64,000 bases of DNA from JABDEZ01 sp965276955 (GCA_965276955.1 CBDIBP010000020.1:62001-126000); one strand, 5' to 3'. Shown: positions 8,407 to 17,044, numbered from the stretch's first letter. Notes: generated from the sequence alone by a model not told the origin. Numbers and translations are program-made.

Positions 8407-10776
8407 ATGCACCTACCCGCTTTCGTGACAGCTATGCGTACATTACTGGTACTGGTGCTCGTGTTCCTTTCGGGTGTGTCTTTTGCGCAAAAGAAGGTGA
8501 CCATTAGCGGATACCTGCACGATGCCGAGACCGGGGAGAGCTTGATAGGCGCTACCGTGTACATGAAGGAGACCAAAGCTGCTGCACAAACCAATAGCTA
8601 TGGCTTCTACTCTTTATCAGTACCGGCCGGACCCTACACTGTTGTATACTCTTACGTGGGCTTCGTGACACAAGAACAAAAGCTGGATCTGGTGGACAGC
8701 AAAAGCCTGAACATAGAACTGGCACACCAAAGCCTGAAGGAAGTAGAGGTATCGGCACGCAAAGATGAGAATGTGAAGAATACTGAAATGGGTAAGATCA
8801 CATTGTCTATAGAGCGCATCAAGACCCTGCCGGTGCTCTTTGGCGAGGTAGATATACTTAAGACCCTGCAACTGCTACCCGGCGTAAGCTCAGCGGGAGA
8901 GGGCAATGCAGGCTTCTATGTGCGTGGCGGTGGCCCAGACCAAAACCTGGTGCTGCTGGACGAAGCAGTGGTATACAACACCGGCCACCTGTTCGGCTTT
9001 TTCTCTGTCTTCAACTCCGATGCGGTCAAGGACGTTACCCTGATTAAAGGCGGCGCCCCTGCCAACTATGGTGGTCGCCTGTCATCGGTTGTAGATGTGA
9101 CCATGAAAGATGGCAACAACAAGGAGCTTCATGCAGAAGGTGGTATAGGTCTCATAGCCTCGCGCCTGACACTGGAAGGGCCATTGAAGAAAAACAAGGG
9201 TTCCTTCCTGTTAGCTGGCAGGCGCACTTATATAGATGTGCTTACCAAACCATTCCTTAACGGTAACCTAAAGGGATCGGGCTATTATTTCTACGACCTT
9301 AACCTCAAAGCTGACTACACCTTTTCTAATAAAGATAAAATATTTCTCAGTGGATATATGGGGCTTGATAAATTTAAGTTCGCCAATTCTGAAGGCACCT
9401 TTAAGGCCGATATACCCTGGGGTAACAAAACAGCTACCCTGCGCTGGAACCACCTCTTCAGCGATAAGATATTTGTGAACACCTCCCTTATCTACAACGA
9501 TTATAATTTCGCTTCCAGCTTCACCCAAAACGATTTTGCCATAAAGCTATCGTCAGGCATTAAGGACTACAATGCCAAGAGCGACGTCGACTACTATACC
9601 ACTTTCCACCACCATTTTAAGGCTGGCTTCAATTACATCTACCATACCTTTATCCCTAACCAGGTATCGGGCCGGGTAGATACTACCGTGCTGAACCCGA
9701 ACAATGCCCTCATCAAGTACGCACATGAGGCCGGAGCATACGTAATGGACGACTTTGATGTGACACCATGGTGGCGCATAAATGTAGGTGTTCGCTACTC
9801 ATGGTTTGGCCAGGTGGGGCCATATACCCGCTACCAGTACGACAATAATGGCAACAAGACCGATAGCACAGCCTACCACAGTGGCGAACTTGTAAAGAGC
9901 TATGGCGGCTGGGAGCCCCGGTTCAACATGCGTTTTAACATCAACGATGCATCTTCTATAAAGACGAGCATAGCAAAGACATATCAATACATACACCTGC
10001 TGAGTAACAACGGCACTACCCTGCCTACCGATGTATGGGTGCCCAGCACCTACGTGGTACAACCGGAGATGGCCTGGCAATACTCTTTAGGTTACTTCCG
10101 TAATTTCCTGAACAACAAGCTGGAAACCTCCGTAGAGGTATATTACAAAGACCTGCAAAACCAGGTGCAATATCGCGAGGGCTACACACCTAATAGCCTG
10201 GTAGACCCCGAAACACAATACGTTTTCGGATCGGGCAAGGCATATGGCGCTGAGTTCTTCATTAATAAAACACAAGGCAAATTTACCGGGTGGATCGGCT
10301 ATACCCTGGCTTATACCAACCTCACTTTCCCGAATTTGAATGGTGGACAGACCTTCCCTGCCAAGTACGACCAGCGGCACGACATTTCGGTAGTGGCAAC
10401 CTACCAGCAAAGCAAGAAATGGACGTACTCTGCGGTATTCGTATATGGGTCTGGTACAGCCATTACCCTGCCTACGGCATACTACCCTATTGGCAACACA
10501 CTGCAAGAGCAATTCAGTAAGCTGAATGCCTACCGCCTGTTCCCGTACCACCGTTTAGATATATCAGCAGTGTATACCCCACAACATACCAAGCCATGCA
10601 AGTATGAAGGGAGCTGGGCATTTGCCATCTATAACGTGTACAACAGGCACAACCCATATTTCCTGTATGTGAAAGAGACCGGCTCTGTAAGCAGCCCTGG
10701 CGGTGTAAAGCTGCAGGTGGAAGAGGTGACCATCTTCCCTATTATTCCAAGCATTACTTATAATTTTAAGTTTTAG
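8407..10776 (+). CDS. TonB-dependent outer-membrane receptor with regulatory-like N-terminal domain
   Basis: The 789-residue product has a signal peptide best read from the internal Met at 8434 (MRTLLVLVLVFLSGVSFAQ); the ATG at 8407 adds nine residues. Then come a carboxypeptidase-regulatory-like domain (about 30-105: V-T-I-S-G-Y-L-H-D-A-E-T-G-E-S-L-I-G-A-T-V), the plug (about 125-240, with L-L-P-G-V-S-S-A-G-E-G and F-Y-V-R-G-G-G-P-D-Q-N-L-V-L-L-D), and a 22-strand barrel ending in a Y-N-F-K-F strand. It transports a substrate across the outer membrane using TonB energy. No SusD partner is present. The DUF3347 lipoprotein next to it hints at a metal or metal-complex substrate, which is inference. 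Confidence 0.9.
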   Translation: MHLPAFVTAMRTLLVLVLVFLSGVSFAQKKVTISGYLHDAETGESLIGATVYMKETKAAAQTNSYGFYSLSVPAGPYTVVYSYVGFVTQEQKLDLVDSKSLNIELAHQSLKEVEVSARKDENVKNTEMGKITLSIERIKTLPVLFGEVDILKTLQLLPGVSSAGEGNAGFYVRGGGPDQNLVLLDEAVVYNTGHLFGFFSVFNSDAVKDVTLIKGGAPANYGGRLSSVVDVTMKDGNNKELHAEGGIGLIASRLTLEGPLKKNKGSFLLAGRRTYIDVLTKPFLNGNLKGSGYYFYDLNLKADYTFSNKDKIFLSGYMGLDKFKFANSEGTFKADIPWGNKTATLRWNHLFSDKIFVNTSLIYNDYNFASSFTQNDFAIKLSSGIKDYNAKSDVDYYTTFHHHFKAGFNYIYHTFIPNQVSGRVDTTVLNPNNALIKYAHEAGAYVMDDFDVTPWWRINVGVRYSWFGQVGPYTRYQYDNNGNKTDSTAYHSGELVKSYGGWEPRFNMRFNINDASSIKTSIAKTYQYIHLLSNNGTTLPTDVWVPSTYVVQPEMAWQYSLGYFRNFLNNKLETSVEVYYKDLQNQVQYREGYTPNSLVDPETQYVFGSGKAYGAEFFINKTQGKFTGWIGYTLAYTNLTFPNLNGGQTFPAKYDQRHDISVVATYQQSKKWTYSAVFVYGSGTAITLPTAYYPIGNTLQEQFSKLNAYRLFPYHRLDISAVYTPQHTKPCKYEGSWAFAIYNVYNRHNPYFLYVKETGSVSSPGGVKLQVEEVTIFPIIPSITYNFKF

Positions 10777-10802
10777 AGGAATCTTAGTCAACAAATTCAG
10801 CA

Positions 10803-10935
10803 AAATTACCGGTAGATAAGAAAAAAGTAAATCGGTAATTTTTAGGGTTACTTGCTGATGAAAGTTGCCGTAGACAGCTTTATGATAAAAAAGTAAAATT
10901 TCTGGTTTTTACCTGTTTTTACTGCCGCCGGAAAT
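10803..10935. repeat. dispersed intergenic repeat with terminal inverted repeats, copy A
   Basis: This 133-bp element begins AAATTACCGG and ends CCGGAAAT, so its ends are inverted repeats. Read against the reverse complement of 44841-44975 it aligns along most of its length: both start AAATT-x-CCGGT...TAAGAAAAA, share GACA-AGCT-TGAT-like centres, AATTTCTG, and GTTTTTAC followed by CCGGAAAT. An inner hairpin pairs 10802-10811 with 10833-10842. No ORF is contained. It fills most of the 316-bp gap between the TonB receptor and the next gene and may also end transcription. It looks like a MITE-type or palindromic intergenic repeat. Confidence 0.6.
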
Positions 10936-11092
10936 GCGGGACAGGTGATAGCGGTAATTTGGTATGCTTATTCATTTTGAAGAGGGTGGGTTTATGGTTG
11001 GTAATAATGCTTTCAAATAGGTTTGGTAATGGGTGTAAAAATACAAATGCAGGTAAGGGCGGCCAAATGAAGATGTCCACATTTTGCAATGG

Positions 11093-11617
11093 CTAATCCA
11101 CCGGCGCGGGAACTGATGATGCAGGTACTCGCTCGGTCTTATAGTATTTGTGTATCACGGTGTGGACTTTGCGCGTAGCATCCAGGACATGTGTGGTATC
11201 GGCACGTACTATAGTTTTCTGGTGTTCTATGTAGCCGGTAGCAATCATGGAATTCATGTCTTTTCCGTACCATGTACTATCGCTGGTCTTCGCGTATATG
11301 TATTCTTTGGGGCAGATGTAAGGTGGACTGATAACAGCACCGGCTTTGTATGGGTATTGGAAATAGCATTTAAGATAATGGATCTCATCTACATTATTGA
11401 TATCGTGCAAGGTATCGGGATCTATTTGCTTGTGGGCGCGGCTGTAGCATTCGTACTTGAAGGTGGTGTCGCCGTGTTTTGTTGGCTGGTATTGGAAGAG
11501 ATCCGGAAGAAGAATTATAGTGTAGGTCGGTGCTTTTATTTTTTTATTGGTTTGTGCGTGTAGTTGTATTGTGGTGAGTAAAAAGAGTGCTGCTATGTAG
11601 CTGAGTATATATCTCAT
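11093..11617 (-). CDS. secreted protein of unknown function
   Basis: The 174-residue product has a signal peptide (MRYILSYIAALFLLTTIQLHAQ) and a hydrophilic mature part with three cysteines and many Tyr, Lys and Thr. No family is recognised. It lies downstream of the molybdopterin oxidoreductase gene on the same strand, with a 146-bp gap that makes co-transcription uncertain. Composition and codon use look like those of its neighbours, so I consider it a real gene. Confidence 0.6.
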   Translation of the reverse strand: MRYILSYIAALFLLTTIQLHAQTNKKIKAPTYTIILLPDLFQYQPTKHGDTTFKYECYSRAHKQIDPDTLHDINNVDEIHYLKCYFQYPYKAGAVISPPYICPKEYIYAKTSDSTWYGKDMNSMIATGYIEHQKTIVRADTTHVLDATRKVHTVIHKYYKTERVPASSVPAPVD

Positions 11618-11763
11618 TTGTATTTCTTATGGTGCTAAAATTATGGTTTTGGATCGTTTTGAAGTGTAGTATAGGCGGTGTGTAAAAGAAGGGCAGCATA
11701 TCTTTGGCCAAACGGATCTCTCCTCGCTGAAGGAGCTCGTCGAAATGACAGGTGCTCAGACGG

Positions 11764-12522
11764 TCAATGTCCGGAATAGTAATCGTAGCCACGTTCGGCC
11801 CAGTAGTCGGGTGGCTTTTGGTTGCTGAAGAACATATAGCCTATCCGCTTGAGGTGCTTGATGCCATACTTTACGGGTATGATGAGGCGAAGCGGTGCAC
11901 CCTGGTCGTAAGGGAGGGGCTTGCCGTTCATCTCGTAGCAGAGGAGGGTTTGTGGCTGCATCATGCTGGGCATGTCTATGCCCACGTAGTATTGCTTATC
12001 GGGTGTTTGCAGGCCGGCATATTTGTAGGCGGCAAGGTCTGTGATACCATTCTTCGCCAGGAAATCGCTGAACCGGACACCACCCCAGTGTGTCAGCTGG
12101 CTCCAACCTTCAATACACTTAAAGTCGAAGACCACCTCCGTCTTAGGTAGTGCCTTTATATCGGCCATTGAAACTAATAGTGTATCGCCGGGCTTGCGCA
12201 CGAGATGCATGCGCCAGGTACTAACATCAAAATTGTTGCCCATACCCACATCGCCATTCACACGTACATTCTTTACAGCGGCCGATAAAGGAAATGTTTT
12301 TACCAGATCATACTTATTAAAAGTACCACCGAATATCTTTTCATTCATCTCATAACCTTTGCGAAGTGGAGCATGTACCCCGGCAGCATCGGGGGTATGG
12401 TATAGCCAACGGAATGCGAGGAGGCCTGCCCCTATGCACATAAAGAACAGGATAAAAGAGCGAATGGTACGGCGCCGCACTTGCTGCTCTACTGCTTTGT
12501 CGTTGTGTTTAGTTTCTTCCAT
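11764..12522 (-). CDS. molybdopterin-dependent oxidoreductase (sulfite-oxidase fold, MsrP-like)
   Basis: The 252-residue product has an N-terminal membrane anchor (about 21-40) and then an oxidoreductase molybdopterin-binding domain (PF00174). The Mo-ligand cysteine is Cys136 in F-D-F-K-C-I-E-G-W-S, and the family features W-G-G-V-R-F-S-D, Y-E-M-N-G-K-P-L-P and G-A-P-L-R-L-I-I-P-V-K-Y-G are present. It is shorter than MsrP and lacks an obvious Tat motif, carrying instead RRRTIR before the anchor. Its start codon overlaps the stop of the cytochrome b gene (ATGA at 12519-12522), so the two are translated together and probably form a membrane redox complex. Substrate is unknown. Confidence 0.88.
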   Translation of the reverse strand: MEETKHNDKAVEQQVRRRTIRSFILFFMCIGAGLLAFRWLYHTPDAAGVHAPLRKGYEMNEKIFGGTFNKYDLVKTFPLSAAVKNVRVNGDVGMGNNFDVSTWRMHLVRKPGDTLLVSMADIKALPKTEVVFDFKCIEGWSQLTHWGGVRFSDFLAKNGITDLAAYKYAGLQTPDKQYYVGIDMPSMMQPQTLLCYEMNGKPLPYDQGAPLRLIIPVKYGIKHLKRIGYMFFSNQKPPDYWAERGYDYYSGH

Positions 12523-13232
12523 CAGTTAGTAATTTGCGGATCTGCATCTTCTATAGCTGGCACCTCTGCGGGCGGCTCGGGTACTTGTTCCACGTCGAAC
12601 CCGGTGACCATGCCCCGGAAATTGCGCCACCCGGCCAGCATCACCTGCACTATGTGAATGACAAAGAAAACAGAATAGCCCAGCGTGAGTATGAAGTGTA
12701 TGATGCGGGCCACCTCGTACCCGCCACACAGCGCGCATAGCCACCCGAACTGAACAGGCTTATAAATAGAAAGCCCTGTAATAACCGAACCGAAACCCAT
12801 AACTATGATAGCACTATAAGCTATACGCTGAGCAGCATTGTACTTGGCCTGCGGCGGCACTGTTTTGCTCAGGTGCAGATCGTGCAGCACTACTTCAAGC
12901 GCCTCTTTGAACGACCTTCTGTCGGGCCACAAGTAGCGCCATTCACCCGATATTATAGTGTACAGCACGTACAAAAATCCATTGATAAAGAACAGCCACA
13001 TGAACACAAAGTGAAGGGCCATACCCTCCGCCAGCCTGCCGCTTATGTTGAACGCCTTGTAAAAAGAGTCTGGGAAAAAATGGAGCACAGTTCTATCGCC
13101 CCAGCCGACCTTGTAAATATCATTGGCCCAGTAAATAAGCAAACCACTCCATACCATCATTGCCAGTACAGGAAAGTTGACCCAATGAAACCAGCGGATG
13201 GCCAGGGGATGTTTCTTTACTATACGTTTCAT
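12522..13232 (-). CDS. cytochrome b/b6-type membrane subunit (di-haem)
   Basis: The 236-residue product has four or five membrane helices and histidines set as haem b ligands: His16 in R-W-F-H-W-V-N, His74 in A-L-H-F-V-F-M-W, and a pair in the last helices (I-I-H-F-I-L and F-V-I-H-I-V-Q). This is the pattern of thiosulfate-reductase/formate-dehydrogenase gamma cytochromes (PF01292). It would pass electrons between the quinone pool and the molybdopterin enzyme encoded next in the operon. The C-terminal 30 residues are a Pro/Glu-rich tail. The overlap with the next start is one base pair of shared ATGA. Confidence 0.88.
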   Translation of the reverse strand: MKRIVKKHPLAIRWFHWVNFPVLAMMVWSGLLIYWANDIYKVGWGDRTVLHFFPDSFYKAFNISGRLAEGMALHFVFMWLFFINGFLYVLYTIISGEWRYLWPDRRSFKEALEVVLHDLHLSKTVPPQAKYNAAQRIAYSAIIVMGFGSVITGLSIYKPVQFGWLCALCGGYEVARIIHFILTLGYSVFFVIHIVQVMLAGWRNFRGMVTGFDVEQVPEPPAEVPAIEDADPQITN

Positions 13233-13309
13233 AACTACAGGTGTTGACCGGCTTTAAATTAAGCATAATATTTAATATCGGTTATGGAAACCGTGTAGGT
13301 GTTGGAAAT

Positions 13310-13567
13310 TCAGGAAACCTGAGCTGCAACACCGGGTACTGACCGGGCAGCTACAAAGTTGAGATAGCGCAAATAGTTCTTTTCTGGAAGTTTAGCCGCT
13401 AAGGTCAATTGCTTGTGCGCAGAGGGGAGATCGAAACCCATACTAAGCGTAGTTATGAAACGCTCACGAAAACATTGTTTTACTAATGGCAGTATATGGC
13501 TATGCTCCTGTAGATGAGATCCATCCACAAGTGAGGAAATTGTGTATTCAAACTCGACATATTCCAT
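13310..13567 (-). CDS. small protein of unknown function
   Basis: The frame encodes 85 residues (MEYVEFEYTISSLVDGSHLQ...), soluble, helical in appearance, with no recognised domain. Support for its being real is a perfect minus-7 box on the minus strand (TAGTTTTG, 13589-13596) 22 bases before the start. Nothing else in the region would explain that stretch. It could still be a chance frame. Confidence 0.45.
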   Translation of the reverse strand: MEYVEFEYTISSLVDGSHLQEHSHILPLVKQCFRERFITTLSMGFDLPSAHKQLTLAAKLPEKNYLRYLNFVAARSVPGVAAQVS

Positions 13568-13796
13568 TTACTGCAATAGATTGATAACCAAAACTAATAA
13601 ATATTATACCAAAACCTTATTGCTGTCAATTGTTTATAATTATTGCATTTTTACATACACTCAAATAAACAAAAAACCCCACTTTGGGGAAACAATAAAA
13701 TCGTTCCCAAAAATTGTAATATCAATGATAGCCGTATAGCAAGAAATAACACAAAAGTGGAACAAACCCCGCCTACTTTTACAAAAAACCTAAAAC

Positions 13797-14855
13797 ATGA
13801 GATACAATTATTTTGGCAACACAGGTATGGCAGTATCGGAGCTGTGCCTGGGTGCAATGACCTTTGGTGGCGAAGGCTACTGGAAAGCTATAGGTATGCT
13901 GGACCAGCAAGAAGTGAACACCCTGGTGAGAACGGCTATTGATGGCGGTATCAACTTCATAGACACGGCAAATATATATTCCTTTGGCGCGTCGGAACAA
14001 CTGCTGGGACAAAGCCTGAAAGACCTGGGCATAGACCGGCAGGAGGTAGTTATAGCCACAAAAGTGCGTGGCCGCATGGGGCCGGGACAAAACAATGTGG
14101 GCCTGAGCCGCCACCACATATTACGCTCTATAGACGAAAGCCTTCAACGGTTGCAGATGGAGCATGTGGATGTGCTCTATGTGCATGGCGTAGACCCCAT
14201 AACGCCGCTGGAAGAGACCATGCGTGCACTGAACGATATAGTAACAGAAGGCAAGGTACGCTACATAGCAGTTTGCAACTGGCCTGCATGGATGGTGATG
14301 AAGGCGCAAGGCATAGCTGCACTGAACGGATGGAACAAGTTTGAAGGGTTGCAATATTTCTATTCCCTTGCAGGCCGCGATGTGGAACGGGAAATACTGC
14401 CCATGGCCACAGACCAGAAACTGGCTGTGATGCCCTGGAGCCCACTGGCAGGTGGCTTCTTAAGTGGCAAGTATCGCCGGGGTATGGAGAAGGCAGGTGA
14501 TTCGCGCAGGGATGAATTTGACTTTCCTCCGGTGAATAAAGAAAAAGCATACGATATAATAGACGTGCTGGATGGCATAGCAAAAACGCACAATGCTACT
14601 GTAGCGCAGGTGGCCCTGGCATGGGTGCGCCACCAGGCGCCAGTGACCAGCACTATAATAGGCGCTAAAAAAGAACAGCAACTGATAGATAATATCAAGT
14701 CTGTAGAAATAGCGCTGAGCGCCGAAGAAATGGAAGAGATAAATAAAGTAAGTGCATTGCCTAAAGAATACCCAGGCTGGATGGTGGAACGCCAGAGCGC
14801 AGACCGGGTACTGAACCAAGTGCAGCAAAGCATTGCTGAAAGCACGAAGAAATAA
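13797..14855 (+). CDS. aldo/keto reductase
   Basis: The 352-residue product is a full-length aldo/keto reductase of the YajO/Tas type. The catalytic tetrad is present: Asp56 and Tyr61 in D-T-A-N-I-Y, Lys89 in A-T-K-V-R-G, and His130 in L-Y-V-H-G-V-D. The NADPH-binding end shows S-T-I-I-G-A-K-K. It reduces aldehydes or ketones with NADPH in the cytoplasm; the physiological substrate cannot be told. It is a single-gene unit ending in a strong terminator. Confidence 0.92.
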   Translation: MRYNYFGNTGMAVSELCLGAMTFGGEGYWKAIGMLDQQEVNTLVRTAIDGGINFIDTANIYSFGASEQLLGQSLKDLGIDRQEVVIATKVRGRMGPGQNNVGLSRHHILRSIDESLQRLQMEHVDVLYVHGVDPITPLEETMRALNDIVTEGKVRYIAVCNWPAWMVMKAQGIAALNGWNKFEGLQYFYSLAGRDVEREILPMATDQKLAVMPWSPLAGGFLSGKYRRGMEKAGDSRRDEFDFPPVNKEKAYDIIDVLDGIAKTHNATVAQVALAWVRHQAPVTSTIIGAKKEQQLIDNIKSVEIALSAEEMEEINKVSALPKEYPGWMVERQSADRVLNQVQQSIAESTKK

Positions 14856-14856
14856 C

Positions 14857-14887
14857 AAAAGCCCCCGATATAAGATCGGGGGCTTTT
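14857..14887 (+). terminator. rho-independent terminator after the aldo/keto reductase
   Basis: A 13-bp perfect stem (AAAAGCCCCCGAT, 14857-14869, with 14875-14887) around a 5-base loop is followed by T residues. It may also act for the opposite strand because the stem begins with an A run. Confidence 0.92.
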
Positions 14888-14909
14888 TTATAAAGTTTGC
14901 GAGTTGGAT

Positions 14910-15209
14910 CTAGCGCCAGCGGCCACCTACCCAAACTGACCCGCGCGGCGTTTCGCGCCAGTGACCGGGCATCCATACGGCACGCGGGCGGGGAGGTGCT
15001 TCCCAACGGCCACCTGCGTATTCGTAACGGCCATGGCGTTCATGCCAATCCTCATCTACCCATACGTGGCGGGGGCTTGGTGGTGCTGTGCGCACTACGG
15101 CGGTGAAATGTGGATGTTCCCTAACATAGATCTGTGCCGAGCTGGTAAGCGGACCGCAACTTAATGCTATAGCCACACCGAAGGCAATTTTTTTGATGCT
15201 GTTATTCAT
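14910..15209 (-). CDS. WXXGXW-repeat secreted protein, copy 1
   Basis: The 99-residue product has a signal peptide (MNNSIKKIAFGVAIALSCG...SSAQ) and a basic, Trp/Arg/Pro-rich mature part with tryptophan repeats of the WXXGXW kind (PF12779): R-Y-E-Y-A-G-G-R-W, W-M-P-G-H-W-R, and W-V-G-G-R-W-R at the very end. Such proteins are exported and of unknown function. The neighbour at 15362 is a close paralogue with the same layout and length, showing tandem duplication. Confidence 0.82.
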   Translation of the reverse strand: MNNSIKKIAFGVAIALSCGPLTSSAQIYVREHPHFTAVVRTAPPSPRHVWVDEDWHERHGRYEYAGGRWEAPPRPRAVWMPGHWRETPRGSVWVGGRWR

Positions 15210-15311
15210 GAAATGTATTTACGATAGTATTGTAAACTCGTGCCATGGCATAGAAGATCAAAAAAATGATACAGATATCTTTAATTAAGTAAGAGGACCG
15301 GATATAAAAGA

Positions 15312-15334
15312 TCCCTGCCCGCTAAGGGCAGGGA
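15312..15334 (-). terminator. terminator after WXXGXW copy 2
   Basis: TCCCTGCCC (15312-15320) pairs perfectly with GGGCAGGGA (15326-15334); on the minus strand the stem is followed by TCTTTT. It separates the two WXXGXW genes into independent transcripts. Confidence 0.75.
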
Positions 15335-15361
15335 CAAGAAAAATAAGATCAATTTCATTTA

Positions 15362-15661
15362 TCAACGCCAGTGACCGCGTATCCAAACCGAACCGCGTGG
15401 GGTATCGCGCCAGTGACCTGGCACCCATACTGCGGCAGGGCGTGGTGGTGCCACCCAATAACCACCTGCATATTCATAACGGCCATTACGTTCTCTCCAA
15501 TCCTCATCTACCCACACGTGGCGCGGGCTTGGTGGTGCTGGCCGTACTACGGCGTCAAAATGCGGGCGTACCCTTACATAGACTTGTGCATTAGTTGTAG
15601 TAGCCGCACATGAAAGTACTATAGCTACACCAAAGAATGTTTTTTTCAGGATGCTGTTCAT
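15362..15661 (-). CDS. WXXGXW-repeat secreted protein, copy 2
   Basis: A 99-residue paralogue of the 14910 gene. The signal peptide (MNSILKKTFFGVAIVLSCA...NAQ) and the whole mature part align without gaps; the motif P-P-S-P-R-H-V-W-V-D-E-D-W is identical in both, and the C terminus is W-I-R-G-H-W-R. Function unknown. Differences are spread along the length, so the duplication is not recent. Confidence 0.82.
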   Translation of the reverse strand: MNSILKKTFFGVAIVLSCAATTTNAQVYVRVRPHFDAVVRPAPPSPRHVWVDEDWRERNGRYEYAGGYWVAPPRPAAVWVPGHWRDTPRGSVWIRGHWR

Positions 15662-15737
15662 AATAGTGTGTTTTATGCTGCTATTATGACCAAAAATTCA
15701 TGCCAAAGTAAAAACGTGAATTGTAAAAATTTAGTTG

Positions 15738-16949
15738 TCATTTAACCATGCATCGTGCAGCTATAAATGCACTGCTCCATGCATTTTGAAAATTGAATCC
15801 TCCGGTTATTCCATCGGCATCTATTATCTCTCCACCAAAATACAACCCCGGCACTACCTTGCTCTCCAGGGTTTGGGGGTCTATTTCAGACAGGGTGATG
15901 CCTCCGCAGGTCACAAACTCTTCTTTGAAAGTTGTTTTGCCTTTTACAGAATACACGTTGCGCACCAGTCGTTCTACCAGTTTATTTTGCGCAGCAGCAG
16001 GGAGTTCCCCCCACCGTATCTCGTCGCCAATACCGCTTTGTGCCAGCAGGTACTCCCACAAGCGGCGTGGCAAATTGAAAAGGTTGCTATTTTTCAATAA
16101 TTGCTTACCAGAGTTCATTCTCGCGTGCGTTATGGCGTCACGTACGTGTGCTTCGGTTGTTGTACCTAACCAGTTGACAGATATATCGAACTCGTAGTTG
16201 CGGTCGTGCAGTTCGCGCGCTGCCCAGGCCGATGTGCGCAGCACCGCAGGGCCGCTCATCCCCCAGTGTGTTATTAGTAGTGGCCCTTGCTCCATTATCT
16301 TTGTCCCTACTACTTTTACAGCGGCATCGGGGACGCTTACCCCCATCAGCTCTGTAATGGGGTGCTTAGGTATATTGAATGTGAACAATGATGGTACAGG
16401 TGCCTGTATAGTATGCCCCAGGTCTTGCAGCCACTTGTACTGCTCTGCTTTGGGAAAACCACCGGTGGCTATCATCACCCTGTCTGCCGTATGAGTAGTG
16501 TTGTCCGCAAAGGATATAGCGAAGCCATTGTCCTGTTTCTCCACTTTCACTACCTGCTTGTGGTAGCAGATGGATACCTTCCTTTTATTCAGCTCTTTCA
16601 AAAGGCAATCTATGATGGTCTCACTTGTATCTGTTATGGGGAACATACGCCCATCCCCTTCTGCCTTTAGGTGCACACCTTTTTCCTCAAACCAGTCAAT
16701 GGTGTGCTGCGGGCTGAACTGGTACAGGGTCTTGCGCAATAGTTGTTTACCGCGCGGGTACCTGGTCACCAGTTCAGGCACGTCGAACAGCGCATGGGTA
16801 ACATTGCAGCGCCCCCCGCCAGATGCCTTTACTTTTTGCAGTGGCTTGCCCGTTTTTTCAAAAATGATCACCTCTGTTCCCGGCAGGGCTGGTATATTGG
16901 CAGCAGCAAAGCAACCTGCCGCGCCTGCGCCTATGATGGCTATATTCAT
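15738..16949 (-). CDS. NAD(P)/FAD-dependent oxidoreductase, HI0933/YhiN family
   Basis: The 403-residue product is a full-length HI0933-like flavoprotein (PF03486, also called BaiN-like). It begins with the FAD-binding I-I-G-A-G-A-A-G-C-F-A-A motif, has the family mark V-K-A-S-G-G-G-R-C-N-V-T-H near 40-52, a V-M-I-A-T-G-G-F-P-K segment, and the C-terminal G-L-Y-F-G-G-E-I-I-D-A-D-G-I-T-G-G-F-N-F-Q-N-A-W-S-S-G-like motif. It is cytoplasmic; the physiological reaction of the family is mostly unknown. It diverges from the gene at 17045, with a palindrome in the spacer. Confidence 0.92.
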   Translation of the reverse strand: MNIAIIGAGAAGCFAAANIPALPGTEVIIFEKTGKPLQKVKASGGGRCNVTHALFDVPELVTRYPRGKQLLRKTLYQFSPQHTIDWFEEKGVHLKAEGDGRMFPITDTSETIIDCLLKELNKRKVSICYHKQVVKVEKQDNGFAISFADNTTHTADRVMIATGGFPKAEQYKWLQDLGHTIQAPVPSLFTFNIPKHPITELMGVSVPDAAVKVVGTKIMEQGPLLITHWGMSGPAVLRTSAWAARELHDRNYEFDISVNWLGTTTEAHVRDAITHARMNSGKQLLKNSNLFNLPRRLWEYLLAQSGIGDEIRWGELPAAAQNKLVERLVRNVYSVKGKTTFKEEFVTCGGITLSEIDPQTLESKVVPGLYFGGEIIDADGITGGFNFQNAWSSAFIAARCMVK

Positions 16950-17012
16950 AATGTTGTATTAATGGACCGGAACAGGTAAAAAATACCATTGCAGAAAATG
17001 TGTTAATAGAGT

Positions 17013-17028
17013 ATCTTGTATACAAGAT
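17013..17028. promoter_or_regulatory. perfect 16-bp palindrome, GntR-like operator
   Basis: ATCTTGTATACAAGAT reads the same on both strands. The core CTTGTATACAAG is the type of site bound by FadR-subfamily GntR regulators. It is in the divergent spacer between 16949 and 17045, 16 bp before the latter start. No GntR gene is in the window, so the regulator is unknown. Confidence 0.5.
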
Positions 17029-17044
17029 CAAACCAATAACTATT

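Noticed and set aside
13676..13694. Hairpin CCCCACTTTGGGG as a terminator or attenuator
   Set aside because: The stem is only five base pairs, and its T run is on the minus strand upstream of the small gene at 13567, where a terminator has no clear partner gene; too weak to call.
17000..17044. GTG start giving a longer form of the 17045 product
   Set aside because: The extension runs through the palindrome and promoter region and starts with GTG without support; the ATG at 17045 is better.
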